From DASSKK01 sp035690495 (lineage in GTDB: Bacteria > Actinomycetota > Actinomycetes > Propionibacteriales > Nocardioidaceae), in NCBI GenBank assembly GCA_035690495.1, contig DASSKK010000002.1, positions 27,345 through 91,344 of the forward strand: a stretch of 64,000 nucleotides of DNA. Reading direction: 5' to 3'. The position numbers and the translations under genes were made by a program. A model generated the notes under the pieces. It was given only the letters and a program-made list of their open reading frames with translations, made no database searches and was not told the DNA's origin. The stretch's first letter is position 1. Each line of letters opens with the position of its first letter. This document shows positions 7,793-18,229 of the stretch, in pieces.

Positions 7793-8704
7793 GTGCGAGC
7801 AATATGGAAGGGCGCGGTGTCCTTCGGCCTGGTCAGCGTGCCGGTCAAGCTGTACTCCGCCACCGAGAGCCACGACATCTCGTTCCGCCAGGTCCATGCC
7901 AAGGACGGCGGCCGGATCCGCTACCGGCGGGTGTGCAGCATCGACGGCGAAGAAGTCGAGTACGCCGACATCGCCAAGGGCTACGAGGCCGAGGACGGCC
8001 AGATGGTGGTGCTCGACAACCAAGATCTAGCGGACCTGGCTGCTCCCAGCAGCCGGGAGATCTCCGTGGAGCAGTTCGTGCCGCGCGAGCAGATCGACCC
8101 GATGTGGCTGGACAAGTCCTACTACCTGGAGCCCGACGCGGCGGCCGCCAAGCCCTACGCCTTGCTTCGGGACGCGCTGCAGGAGGCCGACCGCGTTGCG
8201 GTGGTGACGGTCTCGCTGCGCACCAGGATGACCACCGCGGTGCTGCGCGTGCGCGACGACGTGATCGTGATGCAGACGATGCTGTGGCCAGACGAGATCC
8301 GCCAGCCCGACTTCTCCTCGCTGGACTCGACCGAGGACACGGTGAAGCCACAGGAGATGAAGATGGCTCGGATGCTCGTCGAGACGCTGGCCGGCGACTA
8401 CGACCCCGACGCGTTCGAGGACGACTACGCGAACGCCGTTCACGCCCTCGTGGAGGCCAAGCTCGAGGGCGGCGAGGTCACGCAGGTCGAGGCGCAGGAG
8501 CCGAGCGGAGGCGAGGTCGTCGACCTGCTCGCCGCGCTGCAGCGCAGCGTGGACGCGGCCAAGGGGTCACGTGGCGAGGAGGAATCGCAGCCTGCGAAGA
8601 GGACCGCCAAGAAGACCGCCAAGAAGTCGTCTGGCAAGAGCAGCAGCAAGAAGTCGGCCAGCAAGAAGACCGCCAAGAAGTCGGCCAGCAAGAAGGCGAG
8701 CTGA
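7793..8704 (+). CDS. ku: Non-homologous end-joining protein Ku
   Basis: 303-residue bacterial Ku: RAIWKGAVSFGLVSVPVKLY is the hallmark N-terminus, and the beta-barrel core continues to about residue 240. It forms a homodimeric ring on DNA ends and recruits LigD. GTG start at 7793 with a GGAGG ribosome site. The last 50 residues are a Lys/Ser/Ala low-complexity tail with repeated KKTAKK and KKSASKK units, comparable to the basic C-terminal extensions of some actinobacterial Ku proteins that add DNA binding. It is divergent from the ligase and polymerase genes with 74 bases between. Confidence 0.96.
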   Translation: MRAIWKGAVSFGLVSVPVKLYSATESHDISFRQVHAKDGGRIRYRRVCSIDGEEVEYADIAKGYEAEDGQMVVLDNQDLADLAAPSSREISVEQFVPREQIDPMWLDKSYYLEPDAAAAKPYALLRDALQEADRVAVVTVSLRTRMTTAVLRVRDDVIVMQTMLWPDEIRQPDFSSLDSTEDTVKPQEMKMARMLVETLAGDYDPDAFEDDYANAVHALVEAKLEGGEVTQVEAQEPSGGEVVDLLAALQRSVDAAKGSRGEEESQPAKRTAKKTAKKSSGKSSSKKSASKKTAKKSASKKAS

Positions 8705-8713
8705 CGCTCGGCG

Positions 8714-8792
8714 ACTCGGTTACTCGCCGGTACGCGGTAGATCCCGTCTACGTGGTGCGTGCGATCCACCGCGTACCCGACGGTAACCGAGT
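8714..8792. terminator. Very long hairpin between convergent ku and M20 genes
   Basis: A 30-base arm at 8714-8743 is complementary at 25 of 30 positions to an arm at 8763-8792, with a 19-base loop. The outer 10 bases (ACTCGGTTAC) and the inner block (GGTACGCGGT, one mismatch) pair almost perfectly. Its place between converging genes suggests a bidirectional terminator, though no T tract follows. Confidence 0.65.
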
Positions 8793-8800
8793 TGTCCACA
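8792..8800 (+). other. DnaA-box-like 9-mer
   Basis: TTGTCCACA, identical to the high-GC actinobacterial DnaA box as remembered, here inside the 12-base palindrome GTTGTCCACAAC touching the end of the long hairpin. A single box far from dnaA is more likely a titration or regulatory site than an origin. Confidence 0.4.
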
Positions 8801-8827
8801 ACTCCGGGCATGGGTGCAGCGGGGCGC

Positions 8828-10111
8828 CTACCGGAGCCCGCAGCGCCGCACAGTGAGCAGCAGCAAGGAACGCGTCACCTCGACGAGCTGGTCGACCTCG
8901 ACGTGCTCGAGCGGGGCGTGGGCGAACTCGATGTCCCCGGGGCCGTAGTGGAGGGTGGGGATGCCGCCGATGCCGGTGTAGAGGCGCAAGTCGCTGCCGT
9001 AGGTGCCCGCAGCGAGCCTCGGCCGGCCGCCACCGGCCCGGGAGGCGGCCACGGCGTCGCGCATCTCGCCCACCAAGGGATTGTCGACGTCCGTGTGACC
9101 GCTGGCGAACTGCCCTCCAGGCCACGTCACCACCGGTCGGTTGTCGCGTAGCCACGGGTCCTTGACCGCGACCTCGGCGACCACGTCCTCGAACAGCGTG
9201 CGGGCCGTGCGGGGGTCCTCGTCGATCTGGATGCCGAACCGGCCCTCGGCGACGAGCCGGTCGGGGACGTTGCTGGACCACTCGCCGCACTGCACCAGCC
9301 CGAAGGAGAGCGCGTAGGGCAGGTCGCCGAGGAACAACGGGTCGACGTCGACGTTCCGCTCGGCCTCGAGCCCCATCAGCGCGTCGTGGATCGGCAAGAA
9401 CGCCTCCAGCGCACTCACCCCGGACTTGCGCATGCTGCCGTGCGCGGACCGCCCGGCCACCTCGATCCGGAAGGTCAGCGCGCCTGCCGTCGCGGTGACG
9501 ATCTGCCCGCTCGTCGGCTCGGTGATCACGGCCGCCTCCCCGCGGTGGCCGCGGCGCAGGGTGGCGAACGCACCGAGGCCGCCGTCCTCCTCGCCGATCA
9601 CGCAGTGCAGTGAGAGCGGCCGCACGAGCTGCACGCCCGCGTCGCGAAGGGTGCGCACGACCGCGAGGTTGGCGGCGACTCCGGCCTTCATGTCGCACGA
9701 GCCCCGTCCGTAGAGGGCGCCTTCACGCACCTCGGAGGAGAACGGGTCGGTGCCGAGCCAGGTCTCCGGGTCGCCCGCGGGGACCACGTCGAGGTGCCCC
9801 TGCAGCACCAGCGCAGGATTCCCGTCGCCCGCGGTGACACCCACCACGCCCACCGCGCGCTCCCGAGTGACCTCGACACCGGGGAACAAGGCGTCCTCGG
9901 TCAGCTCGTCGATGTCGATGTCCCAACGGTCCACGTCGGTGTCGAGCTCGCGCAGCAGCTCGGCGCAGTGCTCCTGCACGTCCACCTCGGCGTCCGTGCC
10001 GCCGATGCTGGGAATCCGGACCAGGTCGGCCAGCGTCTCCACCAGCCCGTCGGTGTCCAGGCTGTCGAGGATCCGCGCTTCCGCGTCGGTCAGGTCGGTC
10101 GGCTCACTCAC
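8828..10111 (-). CDS. M20-family metallopeptidase/deacylase (ArgE/DapE-like)
   Basis: 427 residues. Motifs of the zinc-dependent M20 family: LQGHLDVVPAG (first metal His and Asp), YGRGSCDMKAG (bridging Asp), VIGEEDGG (catalytic Glu pair) and a late HYGPGD segment carrying the last ligand. The inserted dimerisation domain lies between about residues 210 and 330. Best family guess is the ArgE/DapE/acetylornithine deacetylase group, but the substrate cannot be read from sequence and it is not in an amino-acid biosynthesis operon. GTG start at 10111 follows a TAGGGT hexamer by six bases, so the transcript is probably leaderless. Confidence 0.88.
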   Translation of the reverse strand: MSEPTDLTDAEARILDSLDTDGLVETLADLVRIPSIGGTDAEVDVQEHCAELLRELDTDVDRWDIDIDELTEDALFPGVEVTRERAVGVVGVTAGDGNPALVLQGHLDVVPAGDPETWLGTDPFSSEVREGALYGRGSCDMKAGVAANLAVVRTLRDAGVQLVRPLSLHCVIGEEDGGLGAFATLRRGHRGEAAVITEPTSGQIVTATAGALTFRIEVAGRSAHGSMRKSGVSALEAFLPIHDALMGLEAERNVDVDPLFLGDLPYALSFGLVQCGEWSSNVPDRLVAEGRFGIQIDEDPRTARTLFEDVVAEVAVKDPWLRDNRPVVTWPGGQFASGHTDVDNPLVGEMRDAVAASRAGGGRPRLAAGTYGSDLRLYTGIGGIPTLHYGPGDIEFAHAPLEHVEVDQLVEVTRSLLLLTVRRCGLR

Positions 10112-10117
10112 GCTGCG

Positions 10118-10123
10118 ACCCTA
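10118..10123 (-). promoter_or_regulatory. Leaderless -10 element of the M20 gene
   Basis: TAGGGT on the minus strand, six bases before the GTG at 10111; no ribosome site is present, which supports this start. Confidence 0.6.
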
Positions 10124-10143
10124 ACCTCCGGCGGCCGCCACTG

Positions 10144-13100
10144 TTACGGGGTTCTCAGCATCGTCCGTACTACGCGCAGGCCGACCGAGAGCCTGGCCAG
10201 TTCGGGGCGGTCGTCCGCGCAGATCTCGCCGAGGGTGTTCACCGCGCGCGTCACGACGACCTCGTCGCCCTCCTCCCAGTCCGCGATCCGCACCGGCACC
10301 GGCTGGTCGTCGGAGGTCTCGGCCAGCACCTGGGCGGTCAGCTGCGCGTGCACGGCGTGCAGCTCGTCGCGCAACGCGGCGCGCGCCATCGTCTGCCAGC
10401 GGTCGTCGCGGGGAAGCGCGAGGATCTGGGTCACCAGGGCGGGCAGGCCGAGCCGCTCCCCGAGCGCGAAGTGAGCGCGCGCGACGCCGAGGGCGTCCCT
10501 GTCGTCGCGCTTGGCGTTCTCGACGATGTTGAGCACCATGTACGCCGGCGGCGCCACCGCGACCCGGACTGCGAGGTCCTCGGGCACCCCCTGCTCGACC
10601 AGTGCCGCCCGGCGTCCGTCGTACGCCTCGAACTCGCGTCCGGTCAGCAGGTCGGGCAGGGTGGCGACCACCTCCCGGGTGGTCTCCGCGAAGTACTCGA
10701 CGGTGGCGTCGCTGTCCATCGGCGGCCTGCGGTTGTTGATCAGCCACCGTGACGCCCGCTCGACCAACGTGCGCACGTCGAGCCGCATCCTGGTCTGCAA
10801 CGCGGCGTCGAGCTTGGCGTCGTAGGAGTTGATCTCGTCGATCAGCGCCCGCGAGTCGAAGATCTCCCGCGCCACGAAGTTCGCCCGCACCAGCTCCTCC
10901 GCAGACGCGCCGGTCTCGCCCGAGAGCCGGTGGTAGAACGTGATCCCCGCTCCGTTGACCAGGTCGTTGACCACCTGAGTCACCACGATCTCGCGGCGTA
11001 GCGGGTGGTTGAGCATCTGGTCGGCGTACGTCTTGCGCATCGCGGTCGGGAAGTACTCCGACAGGTCGGTGCTCAGGAGCGGGTCGTCGGGGAGGTCGGT
11101 CTCCACCAGCTCGTCGGCGAGCACGATCTTGGTGTAGGCCAGCAGCACGGACAGCTCGGGGGCGGTGAGCCCTTCTCCAGCCTCCCGGCGCTCGGTGATG
11201 GCCTTGCGCCCCGGCAGCGACTCGAGCGCGCGGTCCAGCCGGCCCTCGCGTTCGAGCCGGCGCATCCAGTCCTCGTGGACATGCAGCAGCGCCGGCGACT
11301 GGGAGGCTGCGGATGCGATCGCATTGTTCTGCTCGTAGTTGTCGACCAGCACGAGGTGGCCCACCTCGTCCGTCATCGACGCGAGCAGCTCGTTGCGCTG
11401 CTTCTCGGTGAGGTCGCCTCCCGCCACCACATTGTCCAGCAGGATCTTGATGTTCACCTCGTGGTCGGAGGTGTCGACGCCGGCGGAGTTGTCGATGAAG
11501 TCGGTGGTGAGGCGACCGCCCGCGCGGGCGTACTCGATCCTGCCCTTCTGGGTGAAGCCGAGGTTGCCCCCCTCGCCCACGCAGCGGCAGCGCAGCATGG
11601 CGCCGCCGACCCGGATCGCGTCGTTGGCCTTGTCCCCGACCTCCACGTCGGACTCGGTGTCGCTCTTGACGTAGGTGCCGATGCCGCCGTTCCACAGCAG
11701 GTCGACCGGGGCGAGCAGGATGGCACGCATCAGCTCGGCCGGCGTCATCCGGCGTACGTCGTCCCCGAGGCCGAGCGCGGCACGCATCTGTGCCGAGACC
11801 GGGATGGACTTCGACGACCGGGGGAACACGCCGCCGCCCTCGGAGATCTTCGACGTGTCGTAGTCCTGCCAGGACGAGCGAGGCATGTCGAAGAGCCGGC
11901 GCCGCTCGGCGTACGAGCTGGCGGCCTCGGGGTCGGGGTCGACGAAGATGTCCCGGTGGTCGAACGCAGCGACGAGCCGGATGTGCTCCGAAAGCAGCAT
12001 GCCGTTCCCGAACACGTCCCCGGACATGTCGCCGATGCCGACGCAGGTGAAGTCCTCGGACTGGCAGTCGACCCCCATCTCACGGAAGTGCCTGCGCACC
12101 GACTCCCAGGCTCCCTTGGCGGTGATGCCCATCGCCTTGTGGTCGTAGCCCGCCGACCCCCCGGAGGCGAACGCGTCACCCAGCCAGTAGCCGTAGTCAT
12201 GGGCCACCCCGTTGGCGATGTCGGAGAACGACGCGGTGCCCTTGTCGGCGGCGACCACGAGGTAGGCGTCGTCGCCGTCGTGGCGTACGACGCGCTCCGG
12301 CGGGACGGTATCGCCGCCGACGAGGTTGTCGGTGACGTCGAGCAGGCCGGAGATGAACGTCTTGTAGCAGGCGATGCCCTCGGCCAGCCAGGCCTCCCGG
12401 TCGGACGGCTGTGCTGGATCAAGGGGGGGAAGCTGCTTGCAGAAGAACCCACCCTTGGAGCCGACTGGCACGATCACGGCGTTCTTGACCATCTGCGCCT
12501 TGACCAGGCCGAGCACCTCGGTGCGGAAGTCGTCGCGCCGGTCCGACCACCGCAGCCCGCCGCGCGCCACCGCGCCGAACCGCAGGTGCACGCCTTCCAC
12601 CCGGGGCGAGTAGACGAAGATCTCGAAGCGCGGCCGTGGCTGCGGCAGCTCGGGGATCTCGTCGGGCCTCAGCTTGAAGCACATGTAGGGCTTGGGGCGT
12701 CCGTCCGGGCCGGACTGGTAGTAGTTGGTGCGCAGGGTGGCCTTGATCGCCGTCAGGTAGGACCGAAGGATCCGGTCGTGGTCCAGGCTCGCGACGTCGT
12801 CGAGCGCACGGGTGATGCGGTCCTCGAGCTCGCTGGTCTTGGCTTCCCGGGTCTCGCTGTCGGCGGCGAGCGTGCCGTTGCGGCCTGGGTCGAAGCGGGC
12901 CTCGAACAGTCGCACCAGCGACGTGGTGATCTCGACGTTCTGCCTCAGGGCATCCTCGATGTAGTCCTGTGCGAACGGGGTGCCGCCCTGACGCATGTAC
13001 TTCGCGTAGGCGCGCAGTACCGTCGCCTGCCGCCAGGTCAGCCCCGCCGCAAGCACCAGCGAGTTGAACCCGTCGATCTCGTTGCGGCCCTCCCAGACCG

Positions 13101-15036
13101 CGGACACCGCGTCCTGGAACAGTTCACGGGCACCGGAGGGAAGAGACTCGTGGTAGCGCAGCCCGAAGTCGTAGATCCGTGACTCGCGGGGCAGGTCCTC
13201 CATCCGGTACGGCCGTTCGTCGACGACCTCGCAGCCCATCGACGCGAGGATGGGCAGCACTCCGCTCAGCGAGAGCGGAGGACCGATCCGGAATACCTTC
13301 AGCCGCGCCTCGTGCGGACCGGCGTCCATCGGCTGGTAGAACGACAGCGCGAGCCCCTCGTCGCCGTCGATGCCCTCGAGCCGGCCGAGGTCGACGGCCC
13401 CGGTGCGCGGCGGGTAGTCCTCCTTGTAGGCCTCCGGGAAGCTGTCGGAGTAGATCCGCGCGACCCGGGCCCCCTGCTCCTCGCCGTACTCGGTGTGCAC
13501 CGCCGCCACCAGGTCGTCGCGCCAGGAGCGCGCCGCCTCGGCCAGCCGGCGCTCCAGGTCCTCGCGGTCGAACTCGCCGATCACCTCGCTCTTCTTGGGG
13601 CGGATCACGAAGTGCAGTCGTGCCAGCAGCGACTCGCTGACCCGAGCGGTGTACTCGATGGACTCACCGTGCAGCTGGGTCTTGAGGATGTGCGCGATTC
13701 GCTCGCGGACCGCGGTCGTGTAGCGGTCTCGCGGCAGGTAGACCATGCAGGACAGGTAGCGGTCGTAGGCGTCGCGACGCACGAACAGCCGCAGCTGGCG
13801 GCGTTCGCGGGTGTGCAGCACCGCCTCGGCGATCGGCACGAGCTCTTCGATGGGCGTCTGGAACAGCTCGTCGCGCGGGTAGGTCTCCAGTACGTCCATC
13901 AGCGCTTTCCCGGTGTGGCTGAGCGGGTCGAACCCGGCCCGGTCGATCACCTGCTTGGCCTTGGTGCGGATCACCGGGATCCGGGTCAGCGACTCGGTGT
14001 AGGCGGTGGAGGAGAACAGCCCGAGGAACCGTCGCTCGCCGCACACCGCGCCTGACTCGTCGAACGTCTTCACGCCGACATAGTCCAGATAGACGGGGCG
14101 GTGCACCGTGGCGCGCGAGTTCGCCTTCGCGAGCACCAGCAGCTGCTTCTCGTGGGCCTTGGCCTTCACCGCGGGTGGCAGCTTGCCGAAGCTCGCCGAC
14201 ATGTCCTGGTCGGCCCGCAGAATCCCCAGGCCGGTGCCGGGCACGGCCCGGAGCACGTCGTCGTCGTCCTGCTGCTCGAGCTTGTACTCGCGGTAGCCGA
14301 GGAAGGTGAAGTGGCCGTCGGCCAGCCAGCTCAGCAGCGCGCGGCCCTCCGAGATCTCCTCCTCGGACAGCGGTGGCGGGGCGCTCTCGAGGTCGTCGAC
14401 GATCGCCAGGGCCTGGGCGTGCATCTTCGGCCAGTCCTCCACAGCCTCGCGCACGTCGCTGAGCACCTTGCTCAGCGAGCGCTCCACCTCCGCCAGGTCG
14501 TCGGGATGGCTCTCCCGGTCGATCTCGATGTGCATCCACGACTCGCGGAACGTGTCGTGCGGCAGGTCTGCGGGGAAGGCGTGCTGGTCCTCCTCGGAGA
14601 ACACCTGCTGCAGCTCTCCGGTGATGTCGCGACGCACCAACACCTGGGGATGCACCACCATGTGCACCTCACGGTCCTCGCCGCTGAGCTCCATGGTGAC
14701 CGAGTCGACGAGGAACGGCATGTCGTCGGTGACCACCTCCACGACGGAGTGGCCCGCGGCCGACCAGCCGTGCTCGGCGACCGTGGGGGTGAACACCCGC
14801 ACGTTGGCGGTGCCCTGCGGGCGGGATCCGGCGAGGCGGTACTGGCTCATCGCCGCGCCGTACAGGTCGACGTCGGTGCGATCGGCGATGTCCTCCGCGG
14901 CGACGTGGCGGTAGTAGTGCGCGAGGAGCTCCTTGACCTTCTCCGGGGGCAGTCCCCCGGTGCCTTCGCGGCCGACGGCCAACGCCGCGGCCTTCTCGAT
15001 CAGCTCGTCCTTGGTTCCGTCCAGCGTCGTGCGCAC
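10144..15036 (-). CDS. gdh: NAD-dependent glutamate dehydrogenase, large class
   Basis: 1630-residue enzyme of the L_180 family, equivalent to M. tuberculosis Rv2476c. It oxidises glutamate to 2-oxoglutarate and ammonia with NAD. The long N-terminal regulatory part includes ACT-like segments; the catalytic part is marked by GAVARGGLRWSDRRDDFRTE, VPVGSKGGFFCKQLP and, in the NAD-binding region, VCIGIGDMSGDVFGN-like sequence (VGIGDMSGDVFGNGMLL) and GGNLGFTQKGR. Length matches the class. GTG start at 15036 sits seven bases after TAGTGT. Neighbouring proline and tryptophan catabolic genes suggest a glutamate-oxidising role. Confidence 0.96.
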   Translation of the reverse strand: MRTTLDGTKDELIEKAAALAVGREGTGGLPPEKVKELLAHYYRHVAAEDIADRTDVDLYGAAMSQYRLAGSRPQGTANVRVFTPTVAEHGWSAAGHSVVEVVTDDMPFLVDSVTMELSGEDREVHMVVHPQVLVRRDITGELQQVFSEEDQHAFPADLPHDTFRESWMHIEIDRESHPDDLAEVERSLSKVLSDVREAVEDWPKMHAQALAIVDDLESAPPPLSEEEISEGRALLSWLADGHFTFLGYREYKLEQQDDDDVLRAVPGTGLGILRADQDMSASFGKLPPAVKAKAHEKQLLVLAKANSRATVHRPVYLDYVGVKTFDESGAVCGERRFLGLFSSTAYTESLTRIPVIRTKAKQVIDRAGFDPLSHTGKALMDVLETYPRDELFQTPIEELVPIAEAVLHTRERRQLRLFVRRDAYDRYLSCMVYLPRDRYTTAVRERIAHILKTQLHGESIEYTARVSESLLARLHFVIRPKKSEVIGEFDREDLERRLAEAARSWRDDLVAAVHTEYGEEQGARVARIYSDSFPEAYKEDYPPRTGAVDLGRLEGIDGDEGLALSFYQPMDAGPHEARLKVFRIGPPLSLSGVLPILASMGCEVVDERPYRMEDLPRESRIYDFGLRYHESLPSGARELFQDAVSAVWEGRNEIDGFNSLVLAAGLTWRQATVLRAYAKYMRQGGTPFAQDYIEDALRQNVEITTSLVRLFEARFDPGRNGTLAADSETREAKTSELEDRITRALDDVASLDHDRILRSYLTAIKATLRTNYYQSGPDGRPKPYMCFKLRPDEIPELPQPRPRFEIFVYSPRVEGVHLRFGAVARGGLRWSDRRDDFRTEVLGLVKAQMVKNAVIVPVGSKGGFFCKQLPPLDPAQPSDREAWLAEGIACYKTFISGLLDVTDNLVGGDTVPPERVVRHDGDDAYLVVAADKGTASFSDIANGVAHDYGYWLGDAFASGGSAGYDHKAMGITAKGAWESVRRHFREMGVDCQSEDFTCVGIGDMSGDVFGNGMLLSEHIRLVAAFDHRDIFVDPDPEAASSYAERRRLFDMPRSSWQDYDTSKISEGGGVFPRSSKSIPVSAQMRAALGLGDDVRRMTPAELMRAILLAPVDLLWNGGIGTYVKSDTESDVEVGDKANDAIRVGGAMLRCRCVGEGGNLGFTQKGRIEYARAGGRLTTDFIDNSAGVDTSDHEVNIKILLDNVVAGGDLTEKQRNELLASMTDEVGHLVLVDNYEQNNAIASAASQSPALLHVHEDWMRRLEREGRLDRALESLPGRKAITERREAGEGLTAPELSVLLAYTKIVLADELVETDLPDDPLLSTDLSEYFPTAMRKTYADQMLNHPLRREIVVTQVVNDLVNGAGITFYHRLSGETGASAEELVRANFVAREIFDSRALIDEINSYDAKLDAALQTRMRLDVRTLVERASRWLINNRRPPMDSDATVEYFAETTREVVATLPDLLTGREFEAYDGRRAALVEQGVPEDLAVRVAVAPPAYMVLNIVENAKRDDRDALGVARAHFALGERLGLPALVTQILALPRDDRWQTMARAALRDELHAVHAQLTAQVLAETSDDQPVPVRIADWEEGDEVVVTRAVNTLGEICADDRPELARLSVGLRVVRTMLRTP

Positions 15037-15043
15037 ACCCCCG

Positions 15044-15049
15044 ACACTA
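15044..15049 (-). promoter_or_regulatory. Leaderless -10 element of gdh
   Basis: TAGTGT, seven bases before the GTG start of gdh, no ribosome site between. Confidence 0.6.
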
Positions 15050-15058
15050 GACGATCGA

Positions 15059-15901
15059 CTAGAGCGCCGAGCGAAGCTCCCACAGCAACGGGAAGTAGCG
15101 CAGCTCGAGCCGGCTGCGGAGGTACTCCGCGCCCGTGGAACCGCCCGTCCCGGTCTTGGTGCCGATCATCCTCTCGACCATCACCACGTGCCTGGCCCGC
15201 CACGCAGCCGCGAGCTCGTCGTGCTGCAGCAGTGCCTCGGCGAGCCCCCACACCTCGGCGAACGCCGAGCGATCGTGCGCCACGGTGCGGACGGAGTCCG
15301 TGATCTGTTGATCGTCACCGACCGGGAGGCCTCGTGAGGCCAGCACGTGCACGAACGCGTCCCACAGCGTCGGCTCGTCGAGCCGCTTGTGCAGCCGCGC
15401 CCTCTCGTCCTCGGAGAGGCCGCGGAACCGCGCCACGAACGACGGGTCCTTGGCGCCGGAGAGGAACTCCAGCTCGCGGAACTGCACGGACTGGAAGCCA
15501 CTGGCCGGCGCGAGGGTCTGTCGGAACTGCAGGAAGTCCTGGGGAGTCATCGTCTCCAGCACGTCGACCTGCTGCACCAGGACGCGCTCGATGACGTGCA
15601 TCCTGGCCAGCAGGTGCTGGGCCCACCACAGGCCCTGCATTGCCGGCGCTCCCTCCTCGCGCCCCGGCTCCGCTGAGCCGTGCTGGCCGAGCATCACGTC
15701 GCGGACCGTGGTCGCCTCGTGGAGCAGCTGCTGGAACCACAGCTCGTACACCTGGTGGATGGTGATGAACAGCAGCTCGTCGTGCGCCGGCGGATCTGAC
15801 TCCAGCTGCTGCGCCGACAGCAGGTCTGCCAGCCGGAGGTAGCTGCCATAGGTCAGGCGGGCGCCCTGCTCACCGAATGCGATGTCGTCTGGCTGGTTCA
15901 C
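15059..15901 (-). CDS. kynA: Tryptophan 2,3-dioxygenase
   Basis: 280-residue heme dioxygenase that opens the indole ring of tryptophan to give N-formylkynurenine, first step of the kynurenine pathway. Diagnostic stretches: TYGSYLRLADLLSAQ, LLFITIHQVYELWFQQLLHE, ASGFQSVQFRELEFLSG and the C-terminal GTGGSTGAEYLR substrate loop. Length is usual for the family. GTG start follows TAGGCT by seven bases. No kynureninase or formamidase is in the window, so later steps must be encoded elsewhere. Confidence 0.95.
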   Translation of the reverse strand: MNQPDDIAFGEQGARLTYGSYLRLADLLSAQQLESDPPAHDELLFITIHQVYELWFQQLLHEATTVRDVMLGQHGSAEPGREEGAPAMQGLWWAQHLLARMHVIERVLVQQVDVLETMTPQDFLQFRQTLAPASGFQSVQFRELEFLSGAKDPSFVARFRGLSEDERARLHKRLDEPTLWDAFVHVLASRGLPVGDDQQITDSVRTVAHDRSAFAEVWGLAEALLQHDELAAAWRARHVVMVERMIGTKTGTGGSTGAEYLRSRLELRYFPLLWELRSAL

Positions 15902-15908
15902 GGCGCCG

Positions 15909-15914
15909 AGCCTA
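15909..15914 (-). promoter_or_regulatory. Leaderless -10 element of kynA
   Basis: TAGGCT, seven bases before the GTG at 15901, without a ribosome site. Confidence 0.6.
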
Positions 15915-15948
15915 GCGAGGGCTCTGGCCGTAGGACATCATGGCGCCC

Positions 15949-16431
15949 ATGAGAATCCACCACGAGCTCAGCTACGACGAGCCGCCGGACCGGGTCTACG
16001 CGATGCTGAGCACACCGGCGTTCCGGGAAGCGGTCTGCGGTCGGCTGCGGGTGCTCCGCTCGACGGTGGAGATCACCCCGCACGGTGTCGGCATGAAGGC
16101 CGTGATCGACCAGGTGCAGCCTGCGACGGGCGTCCCCTCGTTCGCGAAGAGGTTCGTCGGCGACGAGATCACGATCCGTCAGCAGGAGTCCTGGTCCTCC
16201 CCCGCAGGCGCCGACCTCGAGGTGACCATCCCCGGCAAGCCGGGAAGCATGCTCGGCAGCATCACCCTGGCCGCTGTCGGCGCGGGCAGCCGCCAGACCG
16301 TCGACGCGGACGTCACGGTCCCGCTCCCGCTGATAGGAAGCAAGCTGGAGCGGATGATCGCAGACATGCTGCACCGGTCGCTCGACGCCGAGAACACCGT
16401 CGGGCGCGACTGGCTCGCCGAGCGCCCCTGA
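15949..16431 (+). CDS. DUF2505 (SRPBCC-like) protein
   Basis: 160 residues. The opening MRIHHELSYDEPPDRVYAML and the central IPGKPGSMLGSI segment match the actinobacterial DUF2505 family, which has the helix-grip (SRPBCC/START-like) fold used for small hydrophobic ligands. Biological role unknown. ATG at 15949 fits the family N-terminus; ATG at 15940 would add three residues. It is divergent from kynA and convergent with pruA, from which it is separated by the first copy of the 59-base repeat. Confidence 0.82.
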   Translation: MRIHHELSYDEPPDRVYAMLSTPAFREAVCGRLRVLRSTVEITPHGVGMKAVIDQVQPATGVPSFAKRFVGDEITIRQQESWSSPAGADLEVTIPGKPGSMLGSITLAAVGAGSRQTVDADVTVPLPLIGSKLERMIADMLHRSLDAENTVGRDWLAERP

Positions 16432-16456
16432 TGAACACTCCTCCGCTGAGCGGCGT

Positions 16457-16542
16457 CTGGCGGAGTGCTCGGCAAGGCCGAGGAGCGAAGGCGCACCGGG
16501 GTTGTGCGTCGAGCGACGAGAACGCCGCCGAGTGCCCGCCAG
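16457..16542. repeat. Structured interspersed repeat, copy 1
   Basis: Core 16471-16529 (59 bases) is 56/59 identical to a second copy at 26774-26832. Within the core, CGCAC and GTGCG can pair across a 7-base loop. The flanks differ from those of copy 2 but are complementary to each other: CTGGCGGAGTGCTCGGC (16457-16473) against GCCGAGTGCCCGCCAG (16527-16542), 13 pairs with an internal loop. It lies between the convergent DUF2505 gene and pruA. Confidence 0.8.
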
Positions 16543-16549
16543 GGGCCGC

Positions 16550-18178
<1,629 letters not shown>

Positions 18179-18229
18179 GCGGTCGATGTTGTCAGATCGG
18201 CTCGCCCACCCCCAAAGTTCCCCCGCGAG

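Noticed and set aside
8570..8704. Frameshifted or decayed C-terminus of ku
   Set aside because: The Lys/Ser/Ala repeats stay in frame and end in a clean stop; basic tails are known in this family.
11005..13182. A 725-codon plus-strand frame inside gdh
   Set aside because: Entirely antisense to a well-conserved dehydrogenase, with low-complexity composition.
16457..16542. Integron attC-like site
   Set aside because: The conserved part is internal and the arms are variable, the reverse of attC sites, and no GTTRRRY/RYYYAAC core sites or integrase are present.
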